From positions 6,109,394 through 6,173,393 of the forward strand of contig CM063262.1 in the NCBI GenBank assembly GCA_032158295.1: a stretch of DNA of 64,000 nucleotides, written 5' to 3'. The position numbers and the translations under genes are program-made. Below are positions 47,310 through 62,300 of this stretch, in pieces; position 1 is the stretch's first letter, and each line of letters opens with the position of its first letter. Source of the stretch: Pycnopodia helianthoides. Lineage: Eukaryota > Echinodermata > Asteroidea > Forcipulatida > Asteriidae. Below the pieces are notes generated by a model, which saw only the letters and a list, made by a program, of their open reading frames with translations, had not been told where the DNA came from and did not search any database.

Positions 47310-50300
47310 GTAAGTACCAGACCCGTAGTTCAAACCAAGCGACTTCGGCTGCGACTATGGCCATTGACAACGTTGGAGAATATGACTTTTTGGAGTTTCA
47401 GCCATAGCCAACAAAGCCGCTAGTTCGGACACGGCATAGACTTGCAAGGCCCAACAGCACAACAACATTATGCTTACCAGGTTTAGGTTACCAGCCAAAC
47501 TACCACGTAACATGTACCAATTTTGACTGGTCTCCTGCACATTTTTGCTAAGCAGCAAGCTGTCAAGCATTACGTATGAAAGAGGGCCAAGGCATGTAGG
47601 CCATGTAACATTTGCCACACCTTGAGAGTTGTTCAGCTGACATTTTTACAATTATTAATTTGATGTGCTAATTTTGATGGAAACTGTAAACTTTCCCACA
47701 TGACCAGTGTAGCATCTCATCTGCCATATTATATCCTGAGAAGAACGAGGTTATTCTTTTTGTAAAACAAAGTGACGTGGTCTACACATTATCATTTTTT
47801 TATTTTGTTTTACCTCGGATTCAAAGTTAAGTTGATTCCAATAATCCATAGCATTCCATATTTTCAAACTCGACAGTAGTCTGTCTTAAATCAGGGCATT
47901 GATTCGGAGAATGGTTTAAGGGCGGGGGGGGGGCAAACCCTAAAAACTCCTAAGTCAGAATTGAACCGGTTCTGGTTCCTAGGGGGCCTGACCATTTCTG
48001 GGTCAGTGTGACCTCGCCTATGTGTCGACATGACCCAGAAATGGATCAGACTGGCGCAGAATCCGAGCTCAGATTCCTTTTTGAACCACTTTCCTGGTCA
48101 GCCTGAACCGGAGATGGGTCAGCCCCCCTGGAACCCGGGATCCGGATCAATTCTGACCAGGGATTTATTTAAGATGGCAGACCCAGTTACCCTGTTATCG
48201 GGTCACCAAGAATCAAAATCAGGATCAGGAACACACCTTACTTTTGGTAACACCCGGATTCCTGGTCAGTGAGACGCAGAAAACAGATCACTTGACCCAA
48301 ATAACGAACGTGCCCCCCTCCCATGTGATCATTTTCCAGGTCAATTCTGGGTGCATGTAGTTTTTATAAAGTTGAAGTGGGTACTGGGGCTCTGGGAGTG
48401 ACATCCCAACCCAAGACTAATGCTCTTGGGAAGACAACATTTTACTTTCAGGATGTCGATATCGTCACCCCGAGATCTGAGAAGACGAAAAATTACTTTC
48501 AAGATGTCGCCATTTTGAGATAAACTATCTTGGGATGTCGTCAGCTCACGTTTATGACGTCATCACCCTGCAGTAAAACTATCGCAGGATCTCAACAAGT
48601 TGGATGGCATTTCCAGAGCTCCGTAGGGTACCCTTCCGTTGATCTATATCCAATTCAATTTCCTGACTGGCCTCTACCGTGATTACGATTTATTTGTTCC
48701 TCTGAAAACGTGACTCTTTTTTCCCCGTCGTTTCTGGCAAGGTTGGCTGCAGATTGCCCCGAGTAACCTTGCAAACCCTGATAACAAAATGGGTCTCATA
48801 TAAACTCAAAAGCCCTTACAAAGCTAAAGCTCGTACGTATAGTACTATAAAAGAATCCATTATAACTATTTTGACTGTAATATTGTTCTATCTCAATTTA
48901 TTATCATTAAAACAGACCAAATGAATGCACCGTAAGGTACTCATACCCCAGTACTACATATAGAACGGTGTATTACACGGAGCGATACACCTATAGATGT
49001 GGGTGGTGCAACTGGAGACGATGTAGTGGTAGCAGGTGGGTAATCTTCTAATCACTTCCGGGTCATAGGTCAAATAAAATACACTGGCAATCGACGCTTG
49101 ATATCTGTAAATGGGCATTAAAATACTCAACACTTCAGATTGGGCGTACTTTTTTGTTGTTTTAGTTGTATTTGCTGACAAAGGTGTCACTGTGAATACA
49201 TTTTAAGAAGTTTTAATGGTGATGTAACTGGAAGCATGGGATGGCAAAACATTTGCGGTAAAAGTGATACTGGTGAGCTTTACAAAAATGCACGCTACAC
49301 GGTATTCAACCATAGTTTTCATGATTTTGAATGCAGAATAATGTTAATGAAGTCAATATTTAAACTGACGCCCTTAGCAACGGTCGTAGCCGTAGCTGAA
49401 GAAGCCAATTCGGAAAGGGACTTGTATAAAGTTTTACAAAAAATACTGCCACGTATTTTTGTTGTTGCAGTGTATGGTTAGTAATTATTGACCACTTTCA
49501 TGACGCGAAACGCACCGCCGCACAAAGACCGTCATTTTTGGTAGCTAATTTGTTTGTGCACATTTTGACTACCAACGTGGCGGGTAGGCGTGTATAACTA
49601 CACTGCGCGTGGTTAAATGAGGTCACGCGCACGTTTTGACGTACCAAGAACAGTCATCGTCCAATGAACTGCATCTATTTGCCTCTGTGAGGGTGCTGTT
49701 TGAGGGTGCGACGTCATATGCAAAGGGTCTATATGTATTGATACCACCTTTGGTTCAAAAGTTATGAAAGTCGAAACACCAAGAGATGTGTAGAAATGTA
49801 GACCCCTGTCGACCTATTTTGGCCTGTTATTCAATAATGCATTTACCGACAAACGACTCATTTAGCTTGATCGCATCACATAATGTTTTTGTTTTCTTTT
49901 GTTTTGTTTTTGTAGGCGAGCCTCCTACAACCAATACTACCGACAGACCCTATATGCTACCAGGGTCGAATGCTGCACGGGTTGGCGTCGAGATCGCTAC
50001 GGAAAATGTTCAATGGGTAAGTTGGCAGTAACTCTGCGGGGGGCGGGGGGCGAGGATCAAAAAGAAATCACACGGGGGAGCAGTGGTACTGCAGCTGCAG
50101 TAAGAGTGCCATTCAATCAGGCCCAATATAGTGAAGTTGATTTCTATTGGGCTTGCAATTGTTTGACATCATTCAGGAATGTCCTTGTGAAGTATTTCAG
50201 TGTCCATCATAATAATTTGAGTCGATTAACGAAGACGCCAGACTAATTACTATGATTCATTCGTTTGACTTGTTTTGAATACATATTATAACTTATTGGT

Positions 50301-53300
50301 ACAGGAGCCTATACACTCTGTAGTAACTATTTACATTATGAATATTTTGTTAGAATTAGTGGTGAGATAAAACAGACCATCACAAATACAGCCCTGAAGG
50401 CTGCACAGGGTCTGTTCGGTAGTGAAATTGTAAAACAAAGCAAAGTGGCAAAAACATTTTGTTTACATAAATTCCCGCCATTTTGACCTCATCCTTTCCT
50501 TTGTCCTTACTCCTTAGCAATCTGCAACCCGTCGTGCATCTACGGGAAATGTGTTCGCCCCAACTTCTGCAGCTGTAAGCCAGGATACACCGGCTCAAGA
50601 TGCAGCAGAGGTACTTTATGTAACAAGGCCAGTTTCTATGATGAAGTTTGACCTTTTTATGTTTTCTTTTTTAAATACACCCCCCCCCATTAATTTCGCT
50701 CAAATCCAAAATTATTTTCTGATTAGGAAATACTAATGATCAGAAATGATATTAAGTGTAGTTTCAAGAGATTTTAGACACTAAAAGACGAAAGAAAGAT
50801 CGGACTGGACAGGGTTTTACGAAAAAATTTAAACGGTAGTTACTGTACGTCCAGTTGAAGTTAACAAGCACACGAAACCTTCATTATGACGTCACGATTC
50901 GCCCCGTCTATGAATAGTTCTGGTTTTTGGTTTATGCGTGATGAAAACACTACATGCAAGTTGACTTTGTGCTTGCAGTTATGGAGATTAAACAGCAAGT
51001 CTTGACGTAAGTCTTGACCGAGCTGTTATTAAGAGCACCAGACTCAAGCTCTGGTGCTTCTGGCATTTGTGTCCTTCAGCGAGAGATACTGGACCATATT
51101 GCTTTGTCCCTTGGATGGTACATTAAGCCGTAGGTTCCGTGTACTAGGGGTTGTTAAACTATTTCTGTGACGTCACTCTATTGTTCAAAGTGTAGATTAT
51201 TTTTTACGAATCTACACTTAACTGTAGATACGTTACAAACTAAAGTGAAATGTTCGACGGGAAAATGACTGTCTTTCCAAATTGAAAGGATAACATGATG
51301 TGCACCAAACACAGCTTTGTACTTTACCACAGAAGGCTTTCAGGAAATAGTCAGAGAAAAGAGACTAAAGTGTAGACTCGTGAACACAATGTACTCGCCT
51401 TCGGCTCGTACATTCTATTCACGAATCTACACTTTCTCGTCCATTCTCCTTAACGTTGTGCAAGTATAAGAACTCAGAAACGTGATCGTGGAAGATTAGG
51501 GATTAGTCTTGGTGTTTCTGGTGGCCTAGCAAGCACTCTTGTTTAATAGCATGTTTCCACAGGCCTGCGAGCTGACGTAAAAAGGTAACTTGTGAGGCAT
51601 CCCTGGTTTCATTACCAGAAAATATGTGTCCATTTTATAGATAGACACTCGTATAAAAGTGACACCCTTGTGTACGTTCGAGTAATAGTTTTGCCGTGTC
51701 TTTGTGCATGATATCACGCAGCCTTCATTATATTATACACAAAGTTATTGTCTGCTTTGTTCTTCTAATCCACCTTCTGGATCTGTCCTGTTTCTCAAGA
51801 CATCGACGAGTGTATGCTGCAGCCCAACGCTGTTATCCAGTGTGACCACATGTGCATCAACAGTATCGGCAGCTACAGATGCGAATGCAACTCGGGATAT
51901 CGTCTGGACTCTGATCGGCATGCTTGCAATAGTAGGTGCCAAAACTGTCTCTTAAAAAAATACGCCAACTAGATCGCCCCGTGCTTCAATGGCAGACTTT
52001 GGACCTCTAGGTGGCAGCAGACTTTATACGGTAATATCATGTAAATTTCAATTTTTTTACGTAGTTCTGAGCATGCGCACATTTCTTAAAACAATGGATT
52101 TACCCGGTAAGTCTGCTGCCACCTAGTCTCCCCACAGTCTCCCATTATTAATAACAACAAGAATATGATTTATAATGTTTCCAATTCCGTTTTTGTCTTG
52201 TTTAACTTGTCCCGAAAACATTTATGGCAAAAACAAAAAGAGAAGCAAAGAATAATGTTTACTCCGGAATTGGTGAGCCTGGCAAACCGTCACCCCCGGG
52301 TATTAAAAGCTTAACGCTCGGGGAAATGTTTTTTTCATTTTACCCATCTTTTTATTTTGCTTTAAGCGGACTCCACTTCGTCGCCGTTGATAATGCACGA
52401 TTTGTAGAGTGTCGTGGCCGAGCGGTTAAGAGCACCGGTGTGGACGGAGATTCTGTTCCCCCGGTGAATCTGTCCCCCCATACGGCGAACTGTGTACAAG
52501 CTTCATCTGATAGCACCCTCTTTTGAATCCTCCTCCTTCAGCCCATGTTAATTTCCCATAATGGGGGACAGAATCGCCGGGGACAGATTTCCCTATGACA
52601 CCGGACTCAAGCTCCAGTGCTGCTGATCAGCTGAGTGCGGGTTCGAGTCCCGATCGCTTGCACTCGTGTCCTTCAGCAAGATAATTCACCGTAATTGCTT
52701 TGATAAAACATTAAACTGTTGGGCCCGTGTACTAGGATTGATGGTGCACGTAAAAAGAACCATGAGCACTGATCATGGAAGAGTTGGGGATAACCCCAGT
52801 GTTTCTGGTTCGCATAGCAAGCACCCTTATTAACACTTACAGGTTTGCTCAGGCTTGCGAGCTACAGTGATTAAGTTCACTTATATGGCATCCTTGGTGT
52901 TATTACCAGAAGAATGTAACAAAACAATAACAATTTCCCCGTGAAATGAAATAAATATCAATAACTAACATTGTCTCTACTACAGATATTGATGAATGCT
53001 CGATGACTCGCACTAATAACTGTCACCAGAAATGCAAAGATACTCTCGGTAGCTTCACGTGTTATTGTTATGAAGGCTACATGCTGCTGGAACCCGAAAG
53101 AGTAGAGTGTGAGGGTATGTACTTTTCTTCTTTTTCGTGTATTGCCTGGATGGGTCTCTTTTATAGATAAAGTGCTTGATTAAAGGTGATTCAGAGACGA
53201 AACATTATTTATTATTTTCAATCTGAAAGCTCACTAAAAATAAAGTACAAGTATTAAACCACAAGGGTCAAAGATAGGTAGACCGCCAACATTAGGAATG

Positions 53301-56300
53301 TATAGCTCAGCTGGAAGATAGAGCGCTGTCACGTTTAATCCGGAGGTCGCAGGTTCAAATCCCGCTCTTGTTCTTTGTTCAACCCAAAACTAGTCAAAAT
53401 TGAAGTTTATACAAAAACCTATCACCGTATAAATTACCATTCAGAGTAATTCGGAGACCCTAAAGTCCGTGCTGCTTATTTCGACTGCCGCTCTCGCAGT
53501 GAGCCCGGGATGAACGTACAAAACGATACAAATCAAATAGAAGGGAAACAAAATTTGATATTTATTTTTATTAGGCAGATCGAATGGTACGTTGTTAACT
53601 AGAAGACAAAAATAAATTTACACTTCCAAGAAACAATGTGTGAAACTTACAAATTGTAGACCATGTAACATTTGCTTGACAAAAAGAGTCACCTTGTACA
53701 TTCCAGAGCTCTTCTGACAGGCAAGATAAACTACACTGATCGTATGGGAAATTTTACATTTTCTGTCATAATTTCAACATAACTTCAAGAGTTATAAAAA
53801 ACAACTGCTAGAACAAGTTTTGAGATGTGCCCCCTTTGTTCGTATCCGATATCAAATGATGCAGTGATTGAGTGTTTTATTCCATTGGGCTGTGTACAAA
53901 TCGTGCCTGTAGGAAGTCCAGGCTCTGTGGCTCAATTGTAAACATTTGTAATGTCAAAGGTTTACTTGGTCTATATTTGGGCGATATTTCTATTAAAAAC
54001 GTGGCGTTTTTATCTGAAAAATATGTCAGAGTTTTAAGTTGCATGTTTAAAAATAGTAATAACAAGTACAAATGGGGGAAATATGGCATTATTTCAATAA
54101 TATGCACAAACAGTCCTGTATCAAACCTTTACAAAATAAGCTTGTTTTTCTTGTTTTAAAGACATTAATGACTGCGAAGGAAATAGTATGTTATGTCAGC
54201 AGCTGTGCATGAACGAAATAGGACGAAATGCCACCTGTGGTTGCAAAAAAGGATATGAGCTGTTGTCTGATGCAAGAAGCTGCAAAGGTAATGAAGGAGG
54301 AAAAGCTAGGTCCATTTTGTACATCTTGCTTTATTAATAGATGCTGAATTTGCATCGGGGATATTAAATTGGTCATAAAAAAGAATATTACTTGGTTTCA
54401 CCCATACACCGATGTGTGTTGAGCACTGTATACTCGGTGCTTTTTCGATTCCTGTGATATCCTTGATCCCCGATGCAAATTTAATATCTAATACAATTTT
54501 GCAATACACGCTGCTAAATAATATGATTCTAGCTAGCTACCGGGCAGTCTCGTGGTCTAGTGGTGAGACATCTGCTCTAGAATGGCAAAGGTTGTGGGTT
54601 CGGATCCCACTCGAGTAATATGCCTGTGGATTTCCGATCCACAGGAATCGGGAAAGTACTGTGAGTATTCAGTGCTTCACACACGTCGGTGTATTGGTAA
54701 AAGACAAATATTAACTTGCTTGTTAAATGAATTTCATATTCACTACCTTATGGAGACCGAGAACAAAACAGAAAAGGGACAACAAAGGGTCTCCATAAGT
54801 AAATTCTTAAGACTGGGTTGCTCCACAAGGAATTTTGTGTACAAAGTCTATGGGAGGTTCTTAACTACAGGGACAAAGAAAAGAACAAAAGATGTCTCCA
54901 CAGGGATGCAAAAATAGGAATATGTGCACTCCACAGTGTTTAGTACAAAGATTGTTTTGAATGGTCACGCACCGTTTTCTGCTCTATCGTTACATCGTAG
55001 TTGTATTATCATGCGATTCTGCATCAATAATTCATACCCACTTACAAATGTTTTTTTCTCCTCTGGTGGTGAGTGTTGGTAAGTTGATGTGAAGGGTTTT
55101 TTAGTCCCATAAGTGCGGGAAAAACCCCCAGGAATTACACAAATGCATGAAGGTTCCACTATTTACTGGCTTCCCAGTAATCAAAAAAAGTTTGATTGGG
55201 AGGGTTATGGAAACCTCAGAATCTAGCACAGGCTGTCAGCAAGACATCTGAAAGCCTGCTACAAAGAACAGATGGCTCAAACTTATCAGAGGGTTAGTAG
55301 ATATATCTGAGTAGGTCTGTATTGTCTGTACAATTTTGGGCACGAAATTGAGTGAAATTATTGTCCAGCCCCCAGGAAAGACACCTGCACAACTCTTGGC
55401 CCTGATCTCTCTTAGATATGTGGAATGGTCCATAGTCTAGGGTATCAGGGGACATTAACCCCTTAGGGCATTCTACTTCTAAATGTGCCATGATTTGGTG
55501 GTACCGGCGCTCACTTAAGGGTTGGATATTATGAGCAAAACAAAATCAAGAAAAAATTACTTACATGTTTAGATGAATGTTATATAGGGGCAAAACAAGT
55601 GCAGCATGGAAACAGAGGTAACAATTTCGAGGTTTTATCACCAAACCTAACTCCTACGCATTTTTAACAGTGTAGCTAACGTTACAAAAACCTATGACGT
55701 TATGATGTTGGTGTTAAAATCAGCCAGACCGATTTATTTTGAAATTCAATACAAAAATATTTACCCCTCTGTGAATAATCATGGAGAGTAGGAGTGAGGC
55801 TGTTGATTTCCTTCGTATTAAATATGCATACAAAATGAATAAATGAATAAATAAAATCTTTATCCCCTGCTTGGTCGACCCGATCTTTTCACTATTTCTA
55901 TTATACTCATTGACACATACAGATATCAACGAGTGTACAACTGACGTCAAGTCAAATCAGCATGACTGCGATCAAGAGTGCTTAAATGCTGTCGGCAATT
56001 TTACATGTTCGTGTTACGAAGGATACGAACTTGGCATGGACGGAAAAACATGCTTCGGTGAGTATTAAAATAATCTCCGTTGTTCAATTCAATTCAATTC
56101 AATAAACATTTATTCCACGATGGCGGTTACAAAGACATGTACAGGTTATTTACAATTACATTATTATGGTGACGAATAATGAATTTCACATAGGGGCATA
56201 ATAACAAAACAACAACAGAAAAGAAATCTGTGAACAATTAAAAAACCCTAAAATCATACAGTATTAAACAATTATAGCCAACATGTAGGAAAAAAAGTGA

Positions 56301-59300
56301 AGCATAGTGCTTTTATGCTTTTCCCTATGACAGACATTGACTTGGGCATGACAAGGACAACAACAAAACAATGACAGAGACCAGATATAGACATGTAAGA
56401 TGACTATAATAAAAACATCTTTTTGTAAGAATCATATGCAAGTAGGCTCTATACAAATACAAAACAAGTTTCTTTTAGTATACATTCAACAGATGATGTT
56501 TAAGTTTGTTTGAAAAAGACTTAAGTGTCAGAGACTTCTTAAGATCCGGGATAAGATTGTTCCAGCATGCTGAGCTCAAAATGTCGTCTGTGTCTTTTAT
56601 GGACGCCCTCTATCAACGTGAGCTGCGGACAATTATTGAGTATCATTACCACGTGACAGGCATGTATGTATGGCAATTATCCATATCAACCAGTGAGAAA
56701 GCTGGTCGTAGTGAGCTCATTTTAAAATGGCCGCGCACAAAGCAGACGTAGAGCACAACAAACACAACATTCTCTAAGTTATATTTCTATGGTCGACAGA
56801 GACATCTAAATATAAACCGGCAGTGTTCATCATGCACGACTCTTCAATGCAGAGCTGAAAAAATCTGGTCCCCGACTCTAGTTGTAGGGCGCCTTAAGGG
56901 CAGATTTCGGCGCTAAGTAGCGCCATGAGTTTGAACCCTGTTCTTATAATAATATCACACAGACAAGTTATCAGCGAAAGTTTGCAGAGAGCTGTCTAAC
57001 GTTACATCACATTTGATTTTTTTCGTTCACAGATATCGATGAGTGCGCACCTAAAAGCATGAACTGTGACAAGATACAAATCTGCCGAAATGGCGGAGCA
57101 GGACCGGGATCGAACTGCAGCTATTATATCGACGGCAGTCTTACTGAGCTTGAGGGGAAACAGGTACGTGTTTATCAACCTCTTTCCCAAACACTGACGA
57201 AACATTAACTGAATACGCCTCTTTGAATGTTAACGCTAAGTTAACAAAAACCGATACAAAAAACAAAAAAAACAAACAAAAACCAAATACAATGTACAAG
57301 CCGGTTAGGACAAACAATGGGCCACACGTAAACATTTGACAATTCGTATTTGGAAGGGCGGATACCAGACCTTAAAGAGTGTTTTACACAATGATTATAC
57401 ACTCATACACACTAAATGCTTGTTTACTTTTTTAGTTAAAGAAAAGCAACTGGTAAGCCAATTTCCTAAAGCATTTGATGCAGTGTTTGATGAAGAATTG
57501 TTTTTCAAACTCTACTGAAAAGAAGAAATATGCTCAATCGCCGTCTTAACAATATACCGCAATGCATTATGGGAAACTGGGAACAGTTAAACAATAAATC
57601 AATTAGCTGCCAAGATGGACGCAATTCTGTAGTTTACATTAAACTATGCCATGTTTTACAGTTGTGTACCGCATTGCTTCAAAATCAACCCGGCTTGATG
57701 GTTGCCGGTGTTGCTTGGATTCAGATTTCAGTCCCAGAATCCTTTGCGCGCCGATCATGCGCAGTTGGAGCATGTGGGCTATTGAGCTCGATGTTTCGCT
57801 GTTCTCTGTGCTTGAATCAAACAACAATAGTCTTACTTGCTGTATAGAAGTGATAATTCCATCCATAGACAATGCGCACAAAACTGCAGTTTGGTTACAA
57901 GACGAGGTTAAGGTGCACGTGGTTAATACTCAAACGTGAGCGCCTGTATCGTGCATCTAAGGCCGTACTGGCAGCTACGGCTACGGCTACTGCTACGACT
58001 GTTGCAATGGACGTCATATACTTCAAGGAAAAATGACGATAGGCAAAATGATCGCTGTTTCTTTGCGTCCTATTTTGTAAGGTCCAGTTGTTTTGCGGTC
58101 ACAGGCGTCGCTCCTCGCTCTTGTAACTTATTTGTCACCATGCTGGTCTTGCATCAGTGTGGCGTTACTTCTTTGATATCAGTGGTCAGTCACATAGGGT
58201 CGTACCCTTGCGTGTTATGGCATATGTGGCGTGGCTCCTCTGCATGAGCACTTTGTTCATTGTTAGTAAAAATTCGTTGCTTTTTAACTCTGTGGAGGAG
58301 GGGTTTCGTAACCCTTTCGAACTGAGTGTGGCTACCATCCCCCGGGATTACATGTAGGCAAGGAACCCCCCAAACTAGTTACGATCAATTTCGGAAACAC
58401 ACAAATAATTTAAAGTAAATTCCCCAAAATGCATTCGAGGTTACCATATGACTCTTAATACATGCTTTCTTGAACTTAAACTAGAAATGAATAATTGCTT
58501 ACAGTGCACGCATTCCACTATAAAGTAAAAACATGGGGATCAAGTTAACACAAACGATTGCCATGGTAATAGCAAACCTTCCTTTAAATAAAGTATGTTT
58601 ATGAAACTAGATAAATTGTAAATAAGAACATTAATAACAATTTAGTGGTGTTCGGTTTCACCTTCAAAAAGTTGTGAGCAAAAATGTCGGGGGTGCGGGT
58701 AAATTGCTTCGCAAAAACCAAACACTGTTGTTTCCTAATCAAGTTGTTGCAAGTATTGGCGGTTATAAATACGGTAAATTCTTTTACAGAGAGGTCATTT
58801 ACCGGTAAGCAAGTTTGTCTGCTTACTATAAAAACAAAGCGTGCGTACGCAAACATTTTTATTTCAATAAACGATCGAGAAGTTGTTACAGCGCGTGTGC
58901 GCGTTCACAATAAATGTGTATTGTTGTGTCACTCATCAGCTTACAGAAACTGCTGGTAAGCTAGCTTGCCCTTTCCTTTGCTCTAATACAGGCATTAGTG
59001 TTTATGAAATATAAGTTCTGCTATAAATAGCGGCTCTGTAAGCAGGACGATATACAGGCTTTATGAAATTGGGCCCAAGTTTATAGTCCAGATATCATTT
59101 TACTTTTAAGAATGTTAGTTTGGTTGTGAATTGGTTCTTTTAGGTGATCTGTCCACCGTCAACTGTTCCAAGCTGCTAATCTGTCGACAGATAGGTTTTG
59201 ACTATACGTGCGCTTGTGTGGAAGAGGAGGGACATTCCCTGAGTAATGTCACGGTCAATTTACCTAATGGTAAGAAAACGAAACCCGAGTGGTTTACTTC

Positions 59301-62300
59301 TATTATTCGTTCAAAACTAACCTTTGCTGAAACACTACACTCTAAAACTCTCGCCGACTTTGACAGTGTGAATCACACACTCCTTCTTTCTAAACTTAAC
59401 TTATATGGCGTTAGGGGATGCGCTCTTCAGTGGTTTACTGACTATTAGGACAACCGTCTTCAATATACCAATATTGGAAACTGCAACTCTACTAAGAGCA
59501 ATATTAGCCAAGATGTTCCCACGGATCTGTCTTTGGGCCACTTCTCTCCATAATTTATGTAAATGATTAACATAACTCATCTTTCTTGCTTTTTTTTTTC
59601 TTTTTTGCTAATGACACTACTATTATCTTCTCTAATTCTAGCTTTAACTGTCTCTTCTCTACCTCAACAATGAGCTCATGGAATTCTCTTCCTGGTTCAA
59701 ATCTCATAACTTTTGTTGAATCCTATGAAAACTAAATGCATCTTCTTCAATAAATCCAACGGTTATCATTCTGACTCTTTAGAGAATCAAAGTATTGTTC
59801 GTACATTTTGGTTTAGGAAGGAGTACGGTGTACGTAAAGTCAGATTACATTTGCCCACGAAAGTTGCAATGATCGCGGTAGTTTTTTGTAGTAGTTTTAC
59901 GTATGTTTGACCGCATACTGCGTGAGTTTTGGTTGTTTGTTTTTTCTTTTCTTCACTATCTTTGTTTACAGGTAGCGTCGTAGATTGTTTTTTTTCAACT
60001 AATGCTGATTTACGGGCAAATTTATAAAGAAAGATACAATAAAGGTCACATGTGAACGTTTCAGCTGAATACAGTGTCTAAACTCGCTGAAAAAACAGCA
60101 AAAAAACTGTCACCGTGTTTTCACGAGAACGTCGAATCCATCCACGTTTAGCGAGGTGAAAGAGGGTACCAACCGCGAACAGACACCAACCCTCAACAGT
60201 CTAAGAAACGATTCACGAATGAATCGTTTTTCAGATTCAAATGTTTTTTGGTGAAACATTATCCAAACCATAATTACTTTGAAGGGAATCCTCAAAATAG
60301 TTTTATACTATCAGCAGCTGCAATGCTTCTCACAATGTGAGTTGTTTATTTGGTCATACATTTTTGGAGTATTTAACAATCTATGCCCTATCTTTAAAGG
60401 CTTTGTCGCAAACTGACTCTGCAGTTACCCTTTTTTTAACGTTCATATTTTAAAAGGAAACTGTTTTAATGCTGACCCGTCAAACCCCACAAAACTGCAC
60501 GTGTGTCGCAACTCCACCGGAACACGTACCTGCATTTGCGTGGAAGGATACCATCTAGAAATCGACAACACATTTTGCCAGGGTAAGTTTGATTTGGGTG
60601 TAACGGGTTCACAAACAGTCATGGAAATCAGAGTGATTGAACAGTACTACTTTCATTGTAAGACCGTTGTCAATTCTTCTTTGTGGTTGCCATGTTCCCT
60701 GCGCGCAATATCAACAAATCGTAACGATGATCATACTTTAACGACGGGGCCAATCTCTTTTGTTTTTACCCACCAACAAGCCAAGTTTTACTTCAACAAA
60801 TTCAAAACCTGCCATGACATTTTCTACTTTTTGTTTAAGTGCTTCGAGTACCTTCATTGGTAGCCGTGCGCTATATAAAACAATTTTATTATTTGGAACA
60901 GGTGCCATTTTTTCACCTTTGACGCCAAAGCTACCTGCTATTTTCCTATTATAACGTTCCTGAGACATGATTTGTCTTTGTAGGTGAGGATCTGCATAAC
61001 TGCACCTCCATGCAATATTGTAAGAACACGCAAGGTGGCTACGAGTGTCCATGCAAAGATGGGTATCTCAACAACACCGAGACCGGGGAATGTGATGGTG
61101 AGTATTATAGGGACACGGCACTGACCATTAATTTTACCACTTTAAGTTTTATTTGAATATGGCGCTCTTTATTTGAATATCTGGATGAGTCACAATAAAG
61201 AGCGCCACCAAGTGTCTGTTCCGGAGAGGACATTTTCAAAAAAGCGTAGTCTGCATGTAGCAAGTACAATGATCGTAGAAATTCCTACTTCGGACGAGCA
61301 TTCAAAAGATTTGCAATGTTAAGTTATCTTTAACCCAAATAATGAGGAAATTCTAACAATTTAGGCTAATTTAGATGTATGTTTTCGAAGGAGAATCAAA
61401 GTAAGTACTGTAATTTCTATAGATCATATTATTCTATACCCTTTAAATAATTTTGAAAAGGGGTGCTAACCCTCTCCCCTGAACAAATTGAGCCCTAACC
61501 AGTTTCCCAAAAGCGGCTGCATGTGGCTATGGCTGTGGCTGTGGCTATGGCTGGATCACAACGTTGAAGGCTGCCCTAACAACAGATTTAGTAACAGCCG
61601 TAGCCACCAAAGTCGGTCACGTCTTTAGTCTCTACAAGAAATCAAAATTGTTCAGGATCAGTTGTTAATACAAAACAAATACGAGTGTATTTAATTTAAA
61701 TAGAGCCGTCTAGTTTTTTCCCCAACATTTCATCTACTAAGCTGTAGACATCAAAGCAAAGAGAAATAAAAGTGACCGAAAAACAACACATCAATTAATT
61801 ATTAATATCTTTATATGAAAAGCCCTTTAATAATTGATGTTAACTGCCTTAGGATACTAATCAAAATTATAGAAATATAGTTTCGTCTACCGAGAGGCGT
61901 TTTCATACTGAGGTAGAAGCCGAGTTACCGGCTTTTATGAGCTCGAACGATTATGTGTTATATACCTTAATATGCACATGACGTCATTTGAGTAGGGCGC
62001 CCTCGGCTAGAGGTCAAACGAAGATTGCTCATTGGTTCATCCTGTGCGCCGCGCGTACAAGATGTGCGTTTTCCGTTATTTCGTCACCGTTTTTACCTCT
62101 AATATGGCGGCGTGATGACGTCAATGCATAAGGTTCATTATATATGTGGTGTTTTATAAATAACAAACAACCTGATTTGTATAAATCACTTCAGATATCG
62201 ATGAGTGCTCCACAGACTACATGAACTGCCCGGATGTACAAATCTGTAAGAACAACGGCAGCGCCATTGTCTGTGAATGTCTCGAGGGTGGCATCAATGT

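Noticed and set aside
53294..53375. Possible tRNA gene
   Set aside because: A- and B-boxes exist, but acceptor and anticodon stems do not pair; called SINE head instead.
57436..57452. 17-nt microexon of the EMI/EGF gene
   Set aside because: Good splice borders, but its length does not restore the phase needed by exon 10.
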